Part shown: in pieces, positions 25,040 to 37,629 of the stretch
How positions within the stretch are numbered: the stretch's first letter is position 1
How the letters are laid out: the number at the start of each line of letters is the position of its first letter
DNA from: Eretmocerus hayati
Taxonomy: Eukaryota > Arthropoda > Insecta > Hymenoptera > Aphelinidae
Length of the DNA: 64,000 nt
Assembly: GCA_029851415.1 (NCBI GenBank)
Contig: CM056744.1
Location: 87,080,907 to 87,144,906, forward strand
Direction of reading: 5' to 3'
The notes under the pieces: model-generated
Databases searched by the model: none
The model's input: only the letters and a program-made list of their open reading frames with translations
Told to the model about the DNA's origin: nothing
Made by a program: the position numbers and the translations under genes

Positions 25040-25987
25040 GTGAGCGTTCGAATCATCTGAATCATGCTTGTTCTACCGAATATCATCTTGTCTGTGAATG
25101 AAGATCGATGGGCGAGTGGAATACTGTACTTGTGGGACATGAATCTTGGTTGGACGCCATGAGAATTCACAGCTCTACCTTGAGTGCTGAATATTGCTCG
25201 TTTGATTTTCCCTCACGCGAATGCTAATGATTTGAAGTATCACGTTGAAGAGAGTGACACAAACTCAATCATTGTGCACGATATATCTGAGGAACATATC
25301 ATTTTCATGGGAAAATGTCCGCACCGCATCGAAATTTCGTACACTTTGCAAAAAAGATTCAAAATTCATCAATAACTTTGAGAGAAGTTTCACAAATACA
25401 ACGTTACTTGGAACACTCTTGCAAAGTCAAGTGTTGAAGTTCTCGTAAAAAAACTTGAGCCAGCTGTTGGATCTTTGGTGACCTAACGCATTAATTCCCA
25501 ACAGGCTTGACAGATATCTTCATGAGTGATGTGTGATGACCGAAGGAGATTTCGAAAAAAATCCAGACAAATAATCGTCAACTGCACATTAGTGCAATCA
25601 TGATTTTACCTATTCTCATATTATAACATTCTTCGAACATGATCCACACGTAAATAACGACAAAAATCTCAGAAATTTCTGGTATTATATTTCGCACCTG
25701 TGACATTCATGCTATGCCATCACTTAATATGCCGATCTTTTACACAGTCTCACAGATTCAGCGGATTTTCTTATATCCTCATGATTCTGCAAGAAAAATA
25801 AGTAAGAGCCTGGTCAAAGCTAATTCATTCGCCCGACATATTTTTGCAAAGAGCAGACTATATATTGGAAGAAGGTTCCTCAAAATCCAATGTCTGAAAG
25901 AAGAATGTCTCCTCCTATCAGAATAATGAACAATCCGTCAACGTGTGATAAAGTGCTCGATCTAAGATGTATTTTGACACCCTCCAG
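25040..25987 (+). other. Intron 4
   Basis: No repeat, RNA gene or supported exon seen. GT donor and CAG acceptor at the ends. Confidence 0.45.
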
Positions 25988-26286
25988 AAGACAAGGAGAT
26001 TGTCCCGTCACCAACGGCTTCTATTATGTCCTCGAGTATCAATCCGTTGGGCATTTCCGAGAATACATCGACAACGAAAGCAGCTACTACACAAGGGACA
26101 GAAGCGTCGATGTACTTAACGGTCTCAGCAAACAGTGCCCAGTCTACACAGACTCGACAACAACAGCAGCAGCAACAGCAGCCAGTTACACAATCGAAGA
26201 GCTCAGAAACGACGTCGACAGCGGTTACACCCTCGATGAAAGTTTCTACCGCAATGGCCCATGCTATGCCAAATACAGCCAATGTG
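25988..26286 (+). CDS. Coding exon 5: polyglutamine and Ser/Thr-rich region
   Basis: The acceptor GACACCCTCCAG precedes 25988, and an in-frame TGA lies just upstream, so the exon must start here. Phase 1 in (two bases complete Glu), phase 0 out at AATGTG|GTGAGA. The peptide includes DKEIVPSPTASIMSSSINPL, then STTKAATTQGTEAS, a run of eight glutamines from CAA/CAG triplets (about 26158-26181), and SSETTSTAVTPSMKVSTA. This composition suits an O-glycosylated or matrix protein. The glutamine triplet run is a likely site of length polymorphism. Confidence 0.65.
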
Positions 26287-26768
26287 GTGAGAGGGATTTG
26301 TTTGGATATTGATGTTAGAGTGAATGATGATGTATTCGAGTTCGATTCAACAGATCCTGAACCTCTGTGGAAATTGTTGAAGAGGAAAATTATATCTAGG
26401 AGACGAGTAGAATTAGAATTCCTTTGTTCTCCTTTGGAATTACAGATATTTAAATTGCCAGGTCTATCGGATGAGATATGATTTTATGAATTGAAAGAGA
26501 TTGTTGAAAAAGTTCCTATGAGACCAGGCAATGGAACATTGTGTGATCCTGTCCATTTTTTCCTCTATCTGAAACAAAGTTTCAGTACACTAAACAAAAA
26601 CCACGATTTTGTTGTTGTAGCTCAGTATTTCTAGCAATTATGAATCTCTATTGAATGATTCTCACTCGACGGAGATAGAGCGATGGGTGGCTCTGATATA
26701 AGATCATGAACATGAACGAATCATCTGCATAGAATTTCCCAAAGTTTCATGGTTCTATTCTATTACAG

Positions 26769-26902
26769 ATCATTGGACTGGCATCATCTACTCCAACCGT
26801 AACTTCCAAGCCGACTATTTCTTCCAGTCAAAATTCTATCGGTCCATCGTTGAGTATCTCCACGATGTATGAAGCGACAACAAATGCAACCCAGGAGTTC
26901 AG
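26769..26902 (+). CDS. Coding exon 6: Ser/Thr-rich
   Basis: The acceptor TTCTATTACAG has a good pyrimidine tract; phase 0 in. The peptide starts IIGLASSTPTVTSKPTISSS and ends YEATTNATQEF, then the donor TTCAG|GTATTT leaves phase 2. It contains one N-glycosylation-type sequon (NAT). The low-complexity Ser/Thr/Pro composition matches exons 5 and 7. The two introns around it are short (482 and 435 bases), so this part of the gene is compact compared with the TE-filled 5' and 3' introns. Confidence 0.65.
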
Positions 26903-27337
26903 GTATTTCAAAAGTCATTACTCATCCATCAGAGTATAGCCATTGACAAATAATGAACATGAGTCATGGACAATACAACTCATTCTCAAAGTATTTGTGA
27001 TCGATGATTTAATCGAAGTAGGAGTCAAGTGGCGATTCATTATGTGATTCTGCAACAAACGAATTAGTTGATTTCAAACAATGATCCAAATGTCGCCTAA
27101 AATTAGCTATGACGCTGCACACTTGGTTGAATTTTTTATGAATCATGTCAAGTTATCAGAGTAATTGAAACGCATCTCATTCAAACCTCGTCAAAAACCG
27201 ACTGACAGAATGCAGTTTACGAAATTTTATGGGTTATTATGGCAAATTACCCAATGCAGACTAAAGAGATACAGCTGTTTCGCAAAATTCCAATCACTCG
27301 TATAGGACTTTATGATTAAATCTCTTGTTTCCTTCAG

Positions 27338-27621
27338 AAGCATGATGGAACAAGGAGTTCCTCGACCAATTCAAGCTCAGTTATCACAAAATCCATCGAT
27401 GCCACAATCTAACGTACCAGACGCAAACCAAAATTTCCTTCATCAAGAGACAAAGACCCTTTATCCTACCCAGCAGCAAAATATCGATCCCCAAATTGGA
27501 TTTAGGATACCTACAAACCAACAAGTTCCTGGATCTGTCGTAACAAACGCAGTTCCTGCTTCAACGGAATTTCGCTCTCCAGAGACGGGCTCCCAGCAGT
27601 TACCAGAGATAATTGCGAGAG
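27338..27621 (+). CDS. Coding exon 7: Gln/Pro/Asn-rich
   Basis: The acceptor TTTCCTTCAG is strong. One base completes the Arg codon split by the phase-2 intron. The peptide includes SMMEQGVPRPIQAQLSQNPS, TLYPTQQQNIDPQIGF, IPTNQQVPGSVV and PETGSQQLPEIIAR. The donor GCGAGAG|GTGAGT leaves phase 1. Hydrophilic, without cysteine. The frame is continuous and the signals on both sides are among the best in the gene. Confidence 0.7.
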
Positions 27622-27874
27622 GTGAGTGTGGATACGGATGAATAGTTGAATCTAAGACTATCGGATACATATCGTAAGAATCCCGACGTACTCTTTCGCA
27701 GATATTTCTTATTGTTTTTCTATCATCTCTTTTGAGTTAACATCTTCACCTAACCAATGATTCCATCCTTCATTGGAATTCTGACCATGAAATCATTTTT
27801 TTTTTTTTCAAAATTTGGACTAATATTCCACCAACCTATTAAATCTATTCAACAATAATACCATTGCAACACAG

Positions 27875-27958
27875 ATCCTGTACCTCCAGTCTACTACTTC
27901 TCACAAAATAACGGATATCAAGGACCTGTGGGTCATGTGGAGCCAAGTATTTTCTCAG
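27875..27958 (+). CDS. Coding exon 8: short Tyr/Gly/Pro exon
   Basis: An 84-base exon between the acceptor TTGCAACACAG and the donor TCAG|GTGAGA, phase 1 in and phase 1 out. It encodes DPVPPVYYFSQNNGYQGPVG and HVEPSIFS. Adjacent tyrosines and glycines recall extracellular matrix proteins, but there is no chitin-binding (Rebers-Riddiford) consensus. It is symmetrical, so it could be skipped without a frameshift. Confidence 0.65.
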
Positions 27959-28798
27959 GTGAGATGGCTATGTACACTCTTCTTGTCTAAAATAGGATTT
28001 CCGATCAATCCAAAGTTATGAAAGTATTTTCTTCCTAAAATTATATGGATGCCTTCTGACGCAGAGTCTTCTATCAAGACAGTTCTGTATTCAGATGGCC
28101 AAATAAATTCTTTCAGAGTCAGAAATAGAGTTATTCCATTGTGGTTTACAGATTTCTAATCTTTGATAGGATCGATCTCAATATATCTGAGTTCATCAAA
28201 ATTGTTGTTCAGACAACTTCAGAACTTCGTTTTAGAAAAGTCAAAACTTGGACCCGGGTCGGTTTTGTATACACAATACAGGGCTGATCGCTGACAGATG
28301 AGTTTATACAGCATGTTCTCACATTGTTATACGAGTAATGTGCATACTCTGACCCCATACCAGTGCGCTCCCAAGTTGAGGCAACATAAGTGATTGTTTA
28401 ACATTGTTGAGGATATTGACGGAGCTCCTCGGGTAAAATTCCTTCAATTTTATGAATATTAAAAAATTACGGAATAGACTTTTTTGATCCTTGGCACGTG
28501 CATACAATTGATAAAAGAAAAATTTCCGCAAACAATCTTCGAGAACAACGAAACTTGACTTTTAACCGTTTCGTCCAATGATGTGATATTTTTCTTGACC
28601 GAGTGTGAAATCATAAAATATTGCGATGTGTCGGTATCAACCGCCCTATTCAGAACACGCGTGATCAAGCCCTACGAAGAAAATGTGTGAGCTTGAAATG
28701 AATCCACTATAGAATAGAATCTCAGCATATTTTTTGTTCTTATCTTGCCACTTTTGTTAACGAATTGAAGCTTCATGTTTTCATCTACTATATCACAG

Positions 28799-28941
28799 GA
28801 GCTCACTCACAATCCGGCAGAGGTCCAGATGTAGAATACGTTGTAACACCAACCAACAATGAAGCAATCAGATTAGAATTTGGAGGTCCTGGATCTGATC
28901 TTCAGCAACTATTCCAATTCCCTGGCTCATCATACGCGAAT
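28799..28941 (+). CDS. Coding exon 9
   Basis: The acceptor CTATATCACAG and the donor GCGAAT|GTAAGT are both strong; phase 1 in, phase 0 out. The peptide includes GAHSQSGRGPDVEYVVTPTN, EAIRLEFGGPGSDLQQLFQF and PGSSYAN. The mixed hydrophobic pattern (DLQQLFQF) is the most protein-like stretch of the gene. The following intron begins just before the 29.2-32.0 kb repeat block, which contains palindrome B. Confidence 0.7.
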
Positions 28942-29199
28942 GTAAGTCGTTTATTGGCTAAAAACGTTCTGAATCCTGGAGACAACAAGGGAAATTTCTC
29001 TCGCCTAATCTTAGGGGACCATCAAAATTGTATATGAAGCTTCGCGAAAAATTCATGAGTCACAAGTATCAACGTCCCTGAACTTAGCAGATTGCTCAGT
29101 TTTTTATAAAATTTCTCGTCAATGTTCCGTGATATATATTGAGATGCTGAGACGGTATCTTGGGGTTTTGAATGCCTCGATTTGAGTTTTCCAAGAACT

Positions 29200-32000
29200 A
29201 AGGTCAGTGTACCCAACTTGCCCCCATTAAGCCATTTTCTTAATAACTTTGCCCCATCTCCATATTTTCCAACGTACCTTAGCTCATTTTGAAGCGTGTC
29301 TTAAGACCTTCAAGATAAGTCAAGGTACATTCAATTCAAACCAACTGGAGCCAGACTGTTTTAATTCTCCCAAAAAGTGATTTCTGAGAGTTTACAAAAG
29401 TGTGTACCCAACTTGCCCTCATTAAGCTTTTCTCTTAATAACTTTGGTTTAACTTCAACGATTTTCAACGTGCTTCAGCTGATTTTGAAGCTTGTTTAAA
29501 GACCGTTAAAATCCACTCAACTACGTCCAATTCGCATCAATTGGAGGTGAACTGTCTCAATTCTTCCGAAATAAATGATGGAAATTGGTGATAAAGTGTT
29601 TTTATCGCCGTGCACGCACATTTGGAGCTTTTCGGTGGTTCGAAACACTATTTCTAACCCATTTTGACGTGATGAACACGTTCTGACAAGGAGGGTGCCA
29701 GGCCTTCGGATCACCAATCCTCCTGGAACTCTAGGATATGTTTTGTTATACCAAAACATGTAACAAACCACTCTTATAACTTGCCAACGCTCATGAAATC
29801 ATCCCGAGTACCAGGGTCAATATCCCAGCAAATAGGCCTTTTCCAGGTGGATTGACGCATCCATACCTCTCCATAAGTTGGTTATTCTATGCCGTGGGAC
29901 TTTCCTTTGGACTAATAAGAATAGTTACATGAAATAGAGACTGAAAAGAACAAATTCCAGCCATGAAAGACTGGTATAGCTCATCTCAACCATGGATGAG
30001 GGAAGTTGAGGCTCAAAAAACTGGCAAAATTGAGTTTTTCACCGACGTTATGATGAGTCTGAGAGAATATAAGACTTTTCAATAAACATACATTAATGAT
30101 ATGATTTACTCACATCCAGGGACCATCACTTTCCCAATTAATGTTGTCAAATTGCACCTGCACTGTGTAAACTGCCAAGGCCAGCAAAGGAGAGTCACAA
30201 CCAATAGCAGATCCTGCGACTGACCTGTAAAAATTTGACAACAAAGTATCGTGCTCAACTCACACTCTGTCTTTGCATATTCTACACTGATTTTACATGT
30301 TTCTATCCACAAGTTGATTGAAAAAATTCAATCTGAACTGATCTGAAATAGCTCTGTTGACACAAAGTTAACCTGATTTTGAACACGTTTAGAACAACAT
30401 CACAAGCGAATTCCACAGCACCTAAAAATAAGTACTCATCTGAAAACCCCAAACTGCAATCAGCCACGGATTTTCAAGATGCTTAATTGTCGACGATGGA
30501 TGGTAAATTGTGAATTTCTCTCAAGCAGACTAATGAATATCAGGCCAGGTGATGGTCTGCGAGAAACTGTTGCACCGGCAGAGTTTGCCATGCTATAAAG
30601 GAGCAGACGACAAAAGTCATACAAGTGTCCACAAGTGTCGTATTTTTCACTCCTTGTTTAGCTTTAGAGAAACTCGCACTTGATCACTTTTCCATCGCTA
30701 AAATCGTCGACAACCATCCTGACAGTCCGTGGCAGAGCCTGCGGTTTGGAATCATCAGATAAGTATTCATTTTGAGGTGCTTAACAAGACTTTCCTTGTG
30801 ACATTTTTCTGAACGTGGTCAGAATCAGGTTAACTTTGTGTCAACAGAGCTAATTCACATTAGTTCAGATTGAATTTTTTCAATCAACTTGTGGATAGAA
30901 ACATGTAAAATCAGTGTAGAATATGCAGAGTCAGAGTGTGAGTTGAGCACGATACTTTGTTGTCAAATTTTTACAGGTCAGTCGCAGGATCTGCTATTGG
31001 TTGTGACTCTCCTTTGCTGGCCTTGGCAGTTTACACAGTGCAGGTGCAATTTGACAACATTAATTGGGGAAGTGATGGTCCCTGGATGTGAGTAAATCAT
31101 ATCATTAATGTATGTTTATTGAAAAGTCTTATATTCTCTCAGACTCATCATTCCGTCGATGAATAACTCAATTTTGCTAGTTTTTTGATCATCAACTTCC
31201 CTCATCCATGGTTGAGATGAGCTATACCAGTCTTATATAGCTGGAATTCGTTCTTTTCCATTCTCTATTTCATGTAACTATTCTTATTAGTCTAAAGGAA
31301 AGTCCCACGGCATAGAATAGCCAGCTTATGGAGAGCTATGGATGCATCAATCCACCTGGAAAAGGCCTATTTGCTGGGATATTGACCCTGGTACTCAGGA
31401 TGATTCTAGGGAGCGTTGGCAAGTTATAAGAGTGGTTTGTTACATGTTTTGGTATAATAAAACATATCCTAGAGTTCCAGGAGGATTGGTGATCCGAAGG
31501 CCTGGCACCCTCCTTGTGAGTGGTAAAAAAGTCGTACTGCACGCCCTTTCGAGATAGACGTATAGGGGCATGTTAGGTACACTCCGATGTTGGCATCCTT
31601 GTTTACAAATCGTCTCCGTGTTTTGCCCATAAAACAGCTCCATATTCAAATTTTGCAATTTTGGAGAATGGATTTTGAAGGTCTTGAAACAAGGAATCGA
31701 ATGCGCTAAGGTACGTCAAAGTTGGTTGAACTGAAAGAATTTGGCACCGATTTTACTGAACGCAATTCCCTCGGTGCTTTCTTAGCTAAGCAATCACGAA
31801 AAATAGAAAAATCACTTTAGATTTTCTGGAGAACGCAGAAATGATTCGGGGTCGACGCAAACTACTTACTTTCTCATATCTCAACATAACAAACGTGAAA
31901 AAAATTGCCGGGAGGCCAAGGAGTGCCCATCCCCGAGATCGGCATATGGGGGCAAGTTGGATACAGAGGCAAGTTGGGTACACTTACCTTATTCAAATGA
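29200..32000. repeat. Repeat block around palindrome B
   Basis: At 29209 and 29401 the same text starts (TGTACCCAACTTGCCC), giving a tandem duplication of about 192 bases. At 31945-31985 the complement occurs (GCAAGTTGGGTACA). Palindrome B lies between these flanks, so it probably inserted into, or is bracketed by, an older inverted repeat. No coding sequence. Confidence 0.55.
29690..31520. mobile_element. Palindrome B: second copy of the palindrome A core
   Basis: The outer ends are ACAAGGAGGGTGCCAGGCC (29690) and its complement (to 31520). Arms of about 700 bases flank a spacer at about 30390-30815. The arms match the inner parts of the palindrome A arms, including both exon-like frames, but lack A's outer 400 bases, the Helitron and the MITE. 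The spacer is the reverse complement of the A spacer. The arm text around the Helitron site is uninterrupted here (GCATATTCTACAC, 30276-30288). It lies in an intron of the secreted-protein gene. Confidence 0.85.
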
Positions 32001-35000
32001 GAACTTTTCTGGATTATATTTTTACGATTGATGTTGACGAATCATCTCCTGTGTACTCTTGAATAGTCCCCCTTTCTTTTATAGCTACGAAATTCTTTGA
32101 GCACAAAAAGTCACCGGATAGTTATTTTCGACCAGAAAGAAGCAATATTTTACGAATTTTGGTATTTTTCGAACATTGGGGTTAATCTATATATGTTGCT
32201 GTGCCTACATGGGACGCACTCGTGCACTGAGTGCCGGAGCGCGCGCACGAGCGTGAGACGGGAGAACGGTTCTACGACTCGTCTGGGCTCGTCATTTGTT
32301 TTCGTCTATTCCAAAGAGGTTAGTTCAATCGGATCGGAGGTTCCTGAAATACAGAGTATTCAGAAAGCTTTTACGCATCCGGCACTTAGAGAACTGTAAA
32401 CAATCCCAAGTCTGATGGTGCAAGAGGCAAAACGTTTCACCACCTCAGTTTTTGAAAAAAGCCCATCGAAAATTTCGTATCAACAACGCACCATTCGTAT
32501 CGTTTTGCGTATCACGCATATCATCTGTATTACATAATTATATCAGCACAAACGGTCATTGTTCATTTTTGGAATTTTACGTGCTTAACCTCATACCAAT
32601 ACTCGTCACACGTGGCTCATCTCTGAATAACTTCCAAATAGCTAGTGCAATAATTGAAGTTTGATGTCCGGACATTCATGCGTCTAGTAAAATTGTAGCA
32701 AAGCGGATAACCGTGATGCATTGTGCCATTCTTCGTAAACAAAATTCGTATGCAGTTATGATGGAACATGTTTTTCCGCGGGTCAGTAGGCTTCGCAGCA
32801 GAGCAGACTTGGAGTAAAGAAAAAGAACACTCATCGAATTCCATCACATAGTACTTGCTGTCGGCTTGATCTGAATAACTGCGATTAGTGCCTTGTAAAA
32901 TGTTGCACTGATTTTAGATGTTATCGAAACCCACGACTGGTATCCATTCGTGTTCTTTTGAAACTGGTGACACACACTGTGGCTCGCTCTTGGATTTATC
33001 AAGTTCAAGGTTACTAGAAATCTTCTTTGGGTACAAGAGGGGCGTATTCCATCATCATACTTATAATGATACTCCAACTCTTTTCTGCTGTGAAACACGA
33101 GCTTGAGTTAGTAAAGCAATGAGGTATACTTCAACTTATGATAGAAGCACTGATCAAGTTAGCGACGAATTGACCAGTCTACGAGGTTGGGGATATACCT
33201 ATATGTATATAATCACTATTTTACCGAGCAAATGAGTCGCATAAATATATATTTGCGACAAAGAATCGGCTCTGCGGCACTACTGACTCTGCAACCAATA
33301 CTTACTCGTTATTGCTCGGATCGATCGAATACCTCGTACTTTCGATCGATCAATCGGGGATACTGCTGCTTGGGAAATCTGCACTTTAATCATAAATGCC
33401 AAAAGGGCATGCCATTGCCACATATTATTTGGTGAAATCATATCCAGTAAGCTAAATGCGTGCATTTATATACATATATATATGATGAGCGTATAAGCAA
33501 AATGAGTCAGAATTTTGTAATTTCACAATCCAATCGATCAACACGCTGGTACACAGGCAATTTCAGTTATAGCCATAAGTGTGTGTACTCAAATTACAGC
33601 TCATGAACCATACTACATGAAAAAAGGATAATTAAGCCTAACGAAATTGACTTACCCATGCGTTTGATCGATTGGAGGTTAATTTCACCAAAAATTGCAC
33701 GTCCGAACTACACATGCAGAAAATCTCTACAATAGTTACTACTTATCAAAATCTATTGATATTACACTGCTTTGTGATTGGTAAAATACTTAATTGAGTG
33801 GCTATTTCGATAGGAAGTTTCATTTCCAAGGAAGCGCCTGAAAATATTGAAAATAGTATGTGGGAAGAAAACTATTGGGTAAATCTTTCATGAAAAGATT
33901 TAGGTTCGTTTAACTATACTTTTATTCATAAAAATATGATGATTTGAACTTGATTGAATTTCGTGCTTCTAGGTAATTCAAACACCACGATCTCAATCGT
34001 GTACATAGAATTTCTGTGATGAAAAATTAATATTCGCGCATCATTTGAATTTTTCTCAATATCACTCATGTAATCAAAGATATGACTCGTATCTTCGATT
34101 TATACTAAATTGAAACTTGCCATCTGTCTGTAACAAAAAAATGATTGTTTCAGCGCGTAGCGCATAATATATAACCCTATCGTCTCATCTTCTGGACGAA
34201 TTTGCCACTACGATGGGCAAAATGAGTTCAATTCGCGATATCTTGGCTCACGAACAGAATTTAAATATCTCTATATATATTGGCCTATGCTTGATTGGCA
34301 TCGCGAACGCGGTAAAAATTTGTAATTGAAAATCTAACAACCTAATCGATCCGTAAGCACTGAGATATTATCGGCTGGTCGTGAGTCTTTACCCCATCCT
34401 GGGTATAGAGACGGCCAGCTCGAATTTGCCAGTGTGCCCGGATATCATATATTTTGAGTCTTCGCGATCTAAAATTTTGCCCAAGGTTTTCATTCCTGTC
34501 TGAGCAGGCTTATTCGAATCGGGGCCGCGGTCATTTTCTATTCCATTCCAAATACATCTCGAGGATGACTTATGGTGGAATTTTTATAATCGAAGAAAAT
34601 GTCTTATCCGGGCGACGACTTACTTTGTCTCGGGTAGACCTGCCCGTTCGTGGGTATATAGGGTTCTGGATGTGTTGCCTTTTTTGGCTTTTCAGGAACA
34701 AGAGAGCGAGCATTGCTCGTGCAGCGATTCATATAACCTCGGACGGCCAGAGCCCCACTTCGAGACACTTTTCGGCGGCTTGGACCCTGCGTCGACATAG
34801 ACCTGCGTAATTACCATTACATGCAAATACCTTTCCGAATATCGGGATCGATTGGTTGAACTAAAGTATAAGTAAATCGATGAAGAAGTGATTGGAGAGT
34901 GTATAGATCTATATTGGCTTTATATATATGTTATGACACACGATGCGATGGAATTCAGATGACGAGCAGCTATATGAGAGTTTCCACGGAACTTTTAACT

Positions 35001-36503
35001 TTTGTGTTACTGCAGTGTTCCAAGAGTATTTTGAACTATTCGGAGTGCGCAGGAGTGGCATTTTATAGTATTTGGCATCATTCAATATGGACTACATCCT
35101 TTTTTGTTGGAACGCATCCTGATTTGTCAATAGCAGACCGCGAAGGATGATTTTCGGGTAGTTTACAAACGAACCAACGCGATTTTTTGAATTGATAAGG
35201 CTGTAACTAAAATACCTATGCCTCAACTACTTCGGTGGAATGATATATCTATCTACTAATCTCATATTTTGAGAAAATCTTTGATTCAGAGGTGTGCGCT
35301 GATTTGGCTATGATATTAACTCTCATTCATCGATGTAACTGAGTTTTGTGGGAAAACTTTTTCTGGCTATTGTTTACGAAATTGATGAAATACCTTGTGC
35401 AAAACGGATATTTAGCAATGAGTTTTTGAGGTTAAAAAGAAGACGAATCGAATCCCGTTTGGTTTGTGAGTGTGCGTTGATCCGGACAAATTTTATAAAG
35501 CTTCAAAGCTCATAAAGTTATCGCCCCACTGGCTCTCAAAACGGTCATTTTTTGATGGCATACTCAGAAAACGTAAAGCACAGGATTGGAATGTTGTGCT
35601 CTTTTTTCCTCATCGCAAAAGGGATATAACCGCACTGTTCTGAGTTGCAATTGTCGATCGGTATTTCTGTGAGAAGCTGAGGAGAAATATTTGAATCCGG
35701 ATGGTAAGCTAAATAAGCCGCTAAATGTGATGGTATCGCGATTTTCTTGATTTTTACATAGTATACGGCTGAAAAATGAACAAAATAACACCACAGTGTA
35801 TTCTAGAAATTGAAATGAGACTCATAGCTCTTGACTCGATTTTGGAAATTTACATCGAATTTCGGAAAAATCAATGATGAAATTCATCTTAAAGTCAAGT
35901 CAGGCAAAATATAATCCGTATCGATCGTCTAGACAATGTTTTGAATCGAATCTGTTCGATTGAAGTTGATTCACGAGTGTTCCAAGTGTGAAATTTCGTA
36001 CAATTCGTTCTGAACCAGATACCTCGGCTTGGAAGAGAGTGGCACCACTTTTTTCACATGTTTTCGAGGTATAAGAGTCACATGAAACCCATTCTAAACG
36101 TGTGCGATGAGAAAAATTTTTTTTTATTTCAGAGGGTCAATAGTCAAATGTTCCATGGAAACCCTCATATATGTGCACGGTGGTTAATACACAGAATTGC
36201 GAGCATAGATGGGTTAGTATTAGTTTTACCGACACCAACGTATATGACTTTACTTACACCACTGGTTTGATGGTCATCTGCACAAGTGGCTGACTGAAAA
36301 TTCTTACTTCTAAAACTTTGAAATTATCTGAAAATTGCAGACGTTGCAAGTCTAAGAGTTTCCCATCTATCAAACTCAGATTCACAGCAAATTTAGCTCA
36401 GTGAAAAGAGTACAAAAAGCACCGTATGAAGCAGAATTACAATAGAGTAAGGGACCATCCATTGATCGACTTTGGGATATGGGAATGAACATTTTCAATG
36501 CAG
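32001..36503 (+). other. Intron sequence, mostly unannotated
   Basis: Apart from the tentative exon at 32918 nothing could be supported. An acceptor-like run (ATTTTTTTTTATTTCAG, ending 36132) precedes an open stretch whose donor phase does not fit the gene. AT-dinucleotide-rich patches occur at 33465-33485. Moderately GC-rich patches near 32220-32300 and 34600-34800 have no recognised content. Confidence 0.4.
32918..32966 (+). CDS. Tentative coding exon 10
   Basis: The acceptor GTTGCACTGATTTTAG is followed by 49 bases open in phase 0, encoding LSKPTTGIHSCSFET, then ACTG|GTGACA as donor, phase 1 out. It was picked because the gene needs one exon of length 1 modulo 3 between exon 9 and the exon at 36504. 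Peptide character gives little independent support. Another exon in the 29-36 kb interval could serve instead. Confidence 0.2.
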
Positions 36504-36557
36504 ATAGTTCCAACAGCGTTGCTGATGCAACAGAAGCAATTTCAATCTACAACCTGC
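36504..36557 (+). CDS. Tentative coding exon 11
   Basis: The acceptor CATTTTCAATGCAG and a donor CTGC|GTAAAA bracket 54 bases. In phase 1 they encode SSNSVADATEAISIYNL, similar in style to exons 5-6, and leave phase 1, as the final exon requires. A second reading in phase 0 (IVPTALLMQQKQFQSTTC) is also open. The donor is moderate. Membership in the gene is inferred from phase and composition only. Confidence 0.3.
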
Positions 36558-36779
36558 GTAAAAAGACTATTTTGACTCTAATCCCACATAACGCAACAGA
36601 TCAGTTACCATCATTTCTTCCAGCACCGATTGGAATACTGACAAGCAATTATTGCGCACGTGGAATGACATTGATCTAGATTCACATCCCCGAAATGAAC
36701 CTTGTTGTTGCGTCCACGAATTGCTATTCTCGCGTGTGTGAAGCAAGTTTCATCTTCTCACAGGCGCTTATCGACGCGT

Positions 36780-37610
36780 ACGCAAGACGACATGCTCTCA
36801 AGCTCGCGTTCGGGAAACCGACCTTTTTCGAAAGAAGTCTCAGTGTAACGTACGCGAAGTGACATTTACGAAGGTTTGCATGCGCAAAGTCAGTCTCGTT
36901 GTCGCGTACGCGAAATTACATTCATCAAGATTCGCGTGTGCGACGTAGACTTCGTTGTGTTGTACCGCCATTTCCATTCTTCCGGGTGCGTGATTCAAGT
37001 CTCATCCGCAAACAGACTATCGTTTTCGCAGACGCGAAATCACATTCATCGCGGATGCAAAACTGAATTCATAGTATATATCCGTACTGAGACCGTTAGC
37101 CCATTTCGGCCGCGAGGACCGTTTGTCCTCCGGAAATGTCTAACAAGCGAGGTGCGGATGTATTTTTTCATTCGGTTTGTCTATACGGCCGGACTCGGGT
37201 GCGCGAATTCGCGTACACGAAACGTCCGTTTCGGGCTCCAATAAACGGGCCAATTTCTCAAAACCTTGGAGGATGCGTCGCGTACGCGAACGGTGAGGCC
37301 CTTTTCGCGCGCGCGAAACTTCGCGTACGTGAAAATTCGCAGGCGGGTGGCTGACGAAAGCCTTCGCGTACGCGAAAGGAAAGGACTCTTCGCGTACGCG
37401 AGGGCTTTCATCGTCCGACTGCCTTCGGATTTTCGTGTACGCGAAAAGCACCCGTTTCGTGCGCGGGTCTGATTCGCGGATGCGAAGTGTTCCATCAGCT
37501 GCGCGCTTGCGAATTCTCACGTACGCGAAGAGAGATGGGCATCCAGTTCTCCCACGGATGCCACACCCGTTTCGCGTGCGCAAAATTTGTTTTGTTAGCG
37601 TATGCGCAGG
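36780..37610. repeat. Array of the palindrome TTCGCGTACGCGAA
   Basis: About 15 exact or slightly changed copies are spread over 830 bases at intervals of roughly 25-90. The best are 37361-37379 and 37388-37401; others lie near 36848, 36903, 37207, 37278, 37317, 37431 and 37518. CpG is very frequent, unlike the flanking intron. Because the motif is palindromic, both strands stay open (repeating RVRE, FAYAK, RTRK-type peptides); these frames are by-products. A TATA-like CATATATATAG follows at 37613-37623. The array may be a U3-type enhancer region of a retroelement or a satellite. A fragment of the same sequence (GGCCGTATAGACAAACC and flanks) is found inverted at 40310-40350. Confidence 0.7.
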
Positions 37611-37629
37611 CTTCCATATATATAGAAGA

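Noticed and set aside
37140..37583. Long overlapping open frames on both strands (147 and 122 codons)
   Set aside because: They arise from the palindromic TTCGCGTACGCGAA array, which encodes the same stop-free dipeptides on either strand. No domain or splice continuity.
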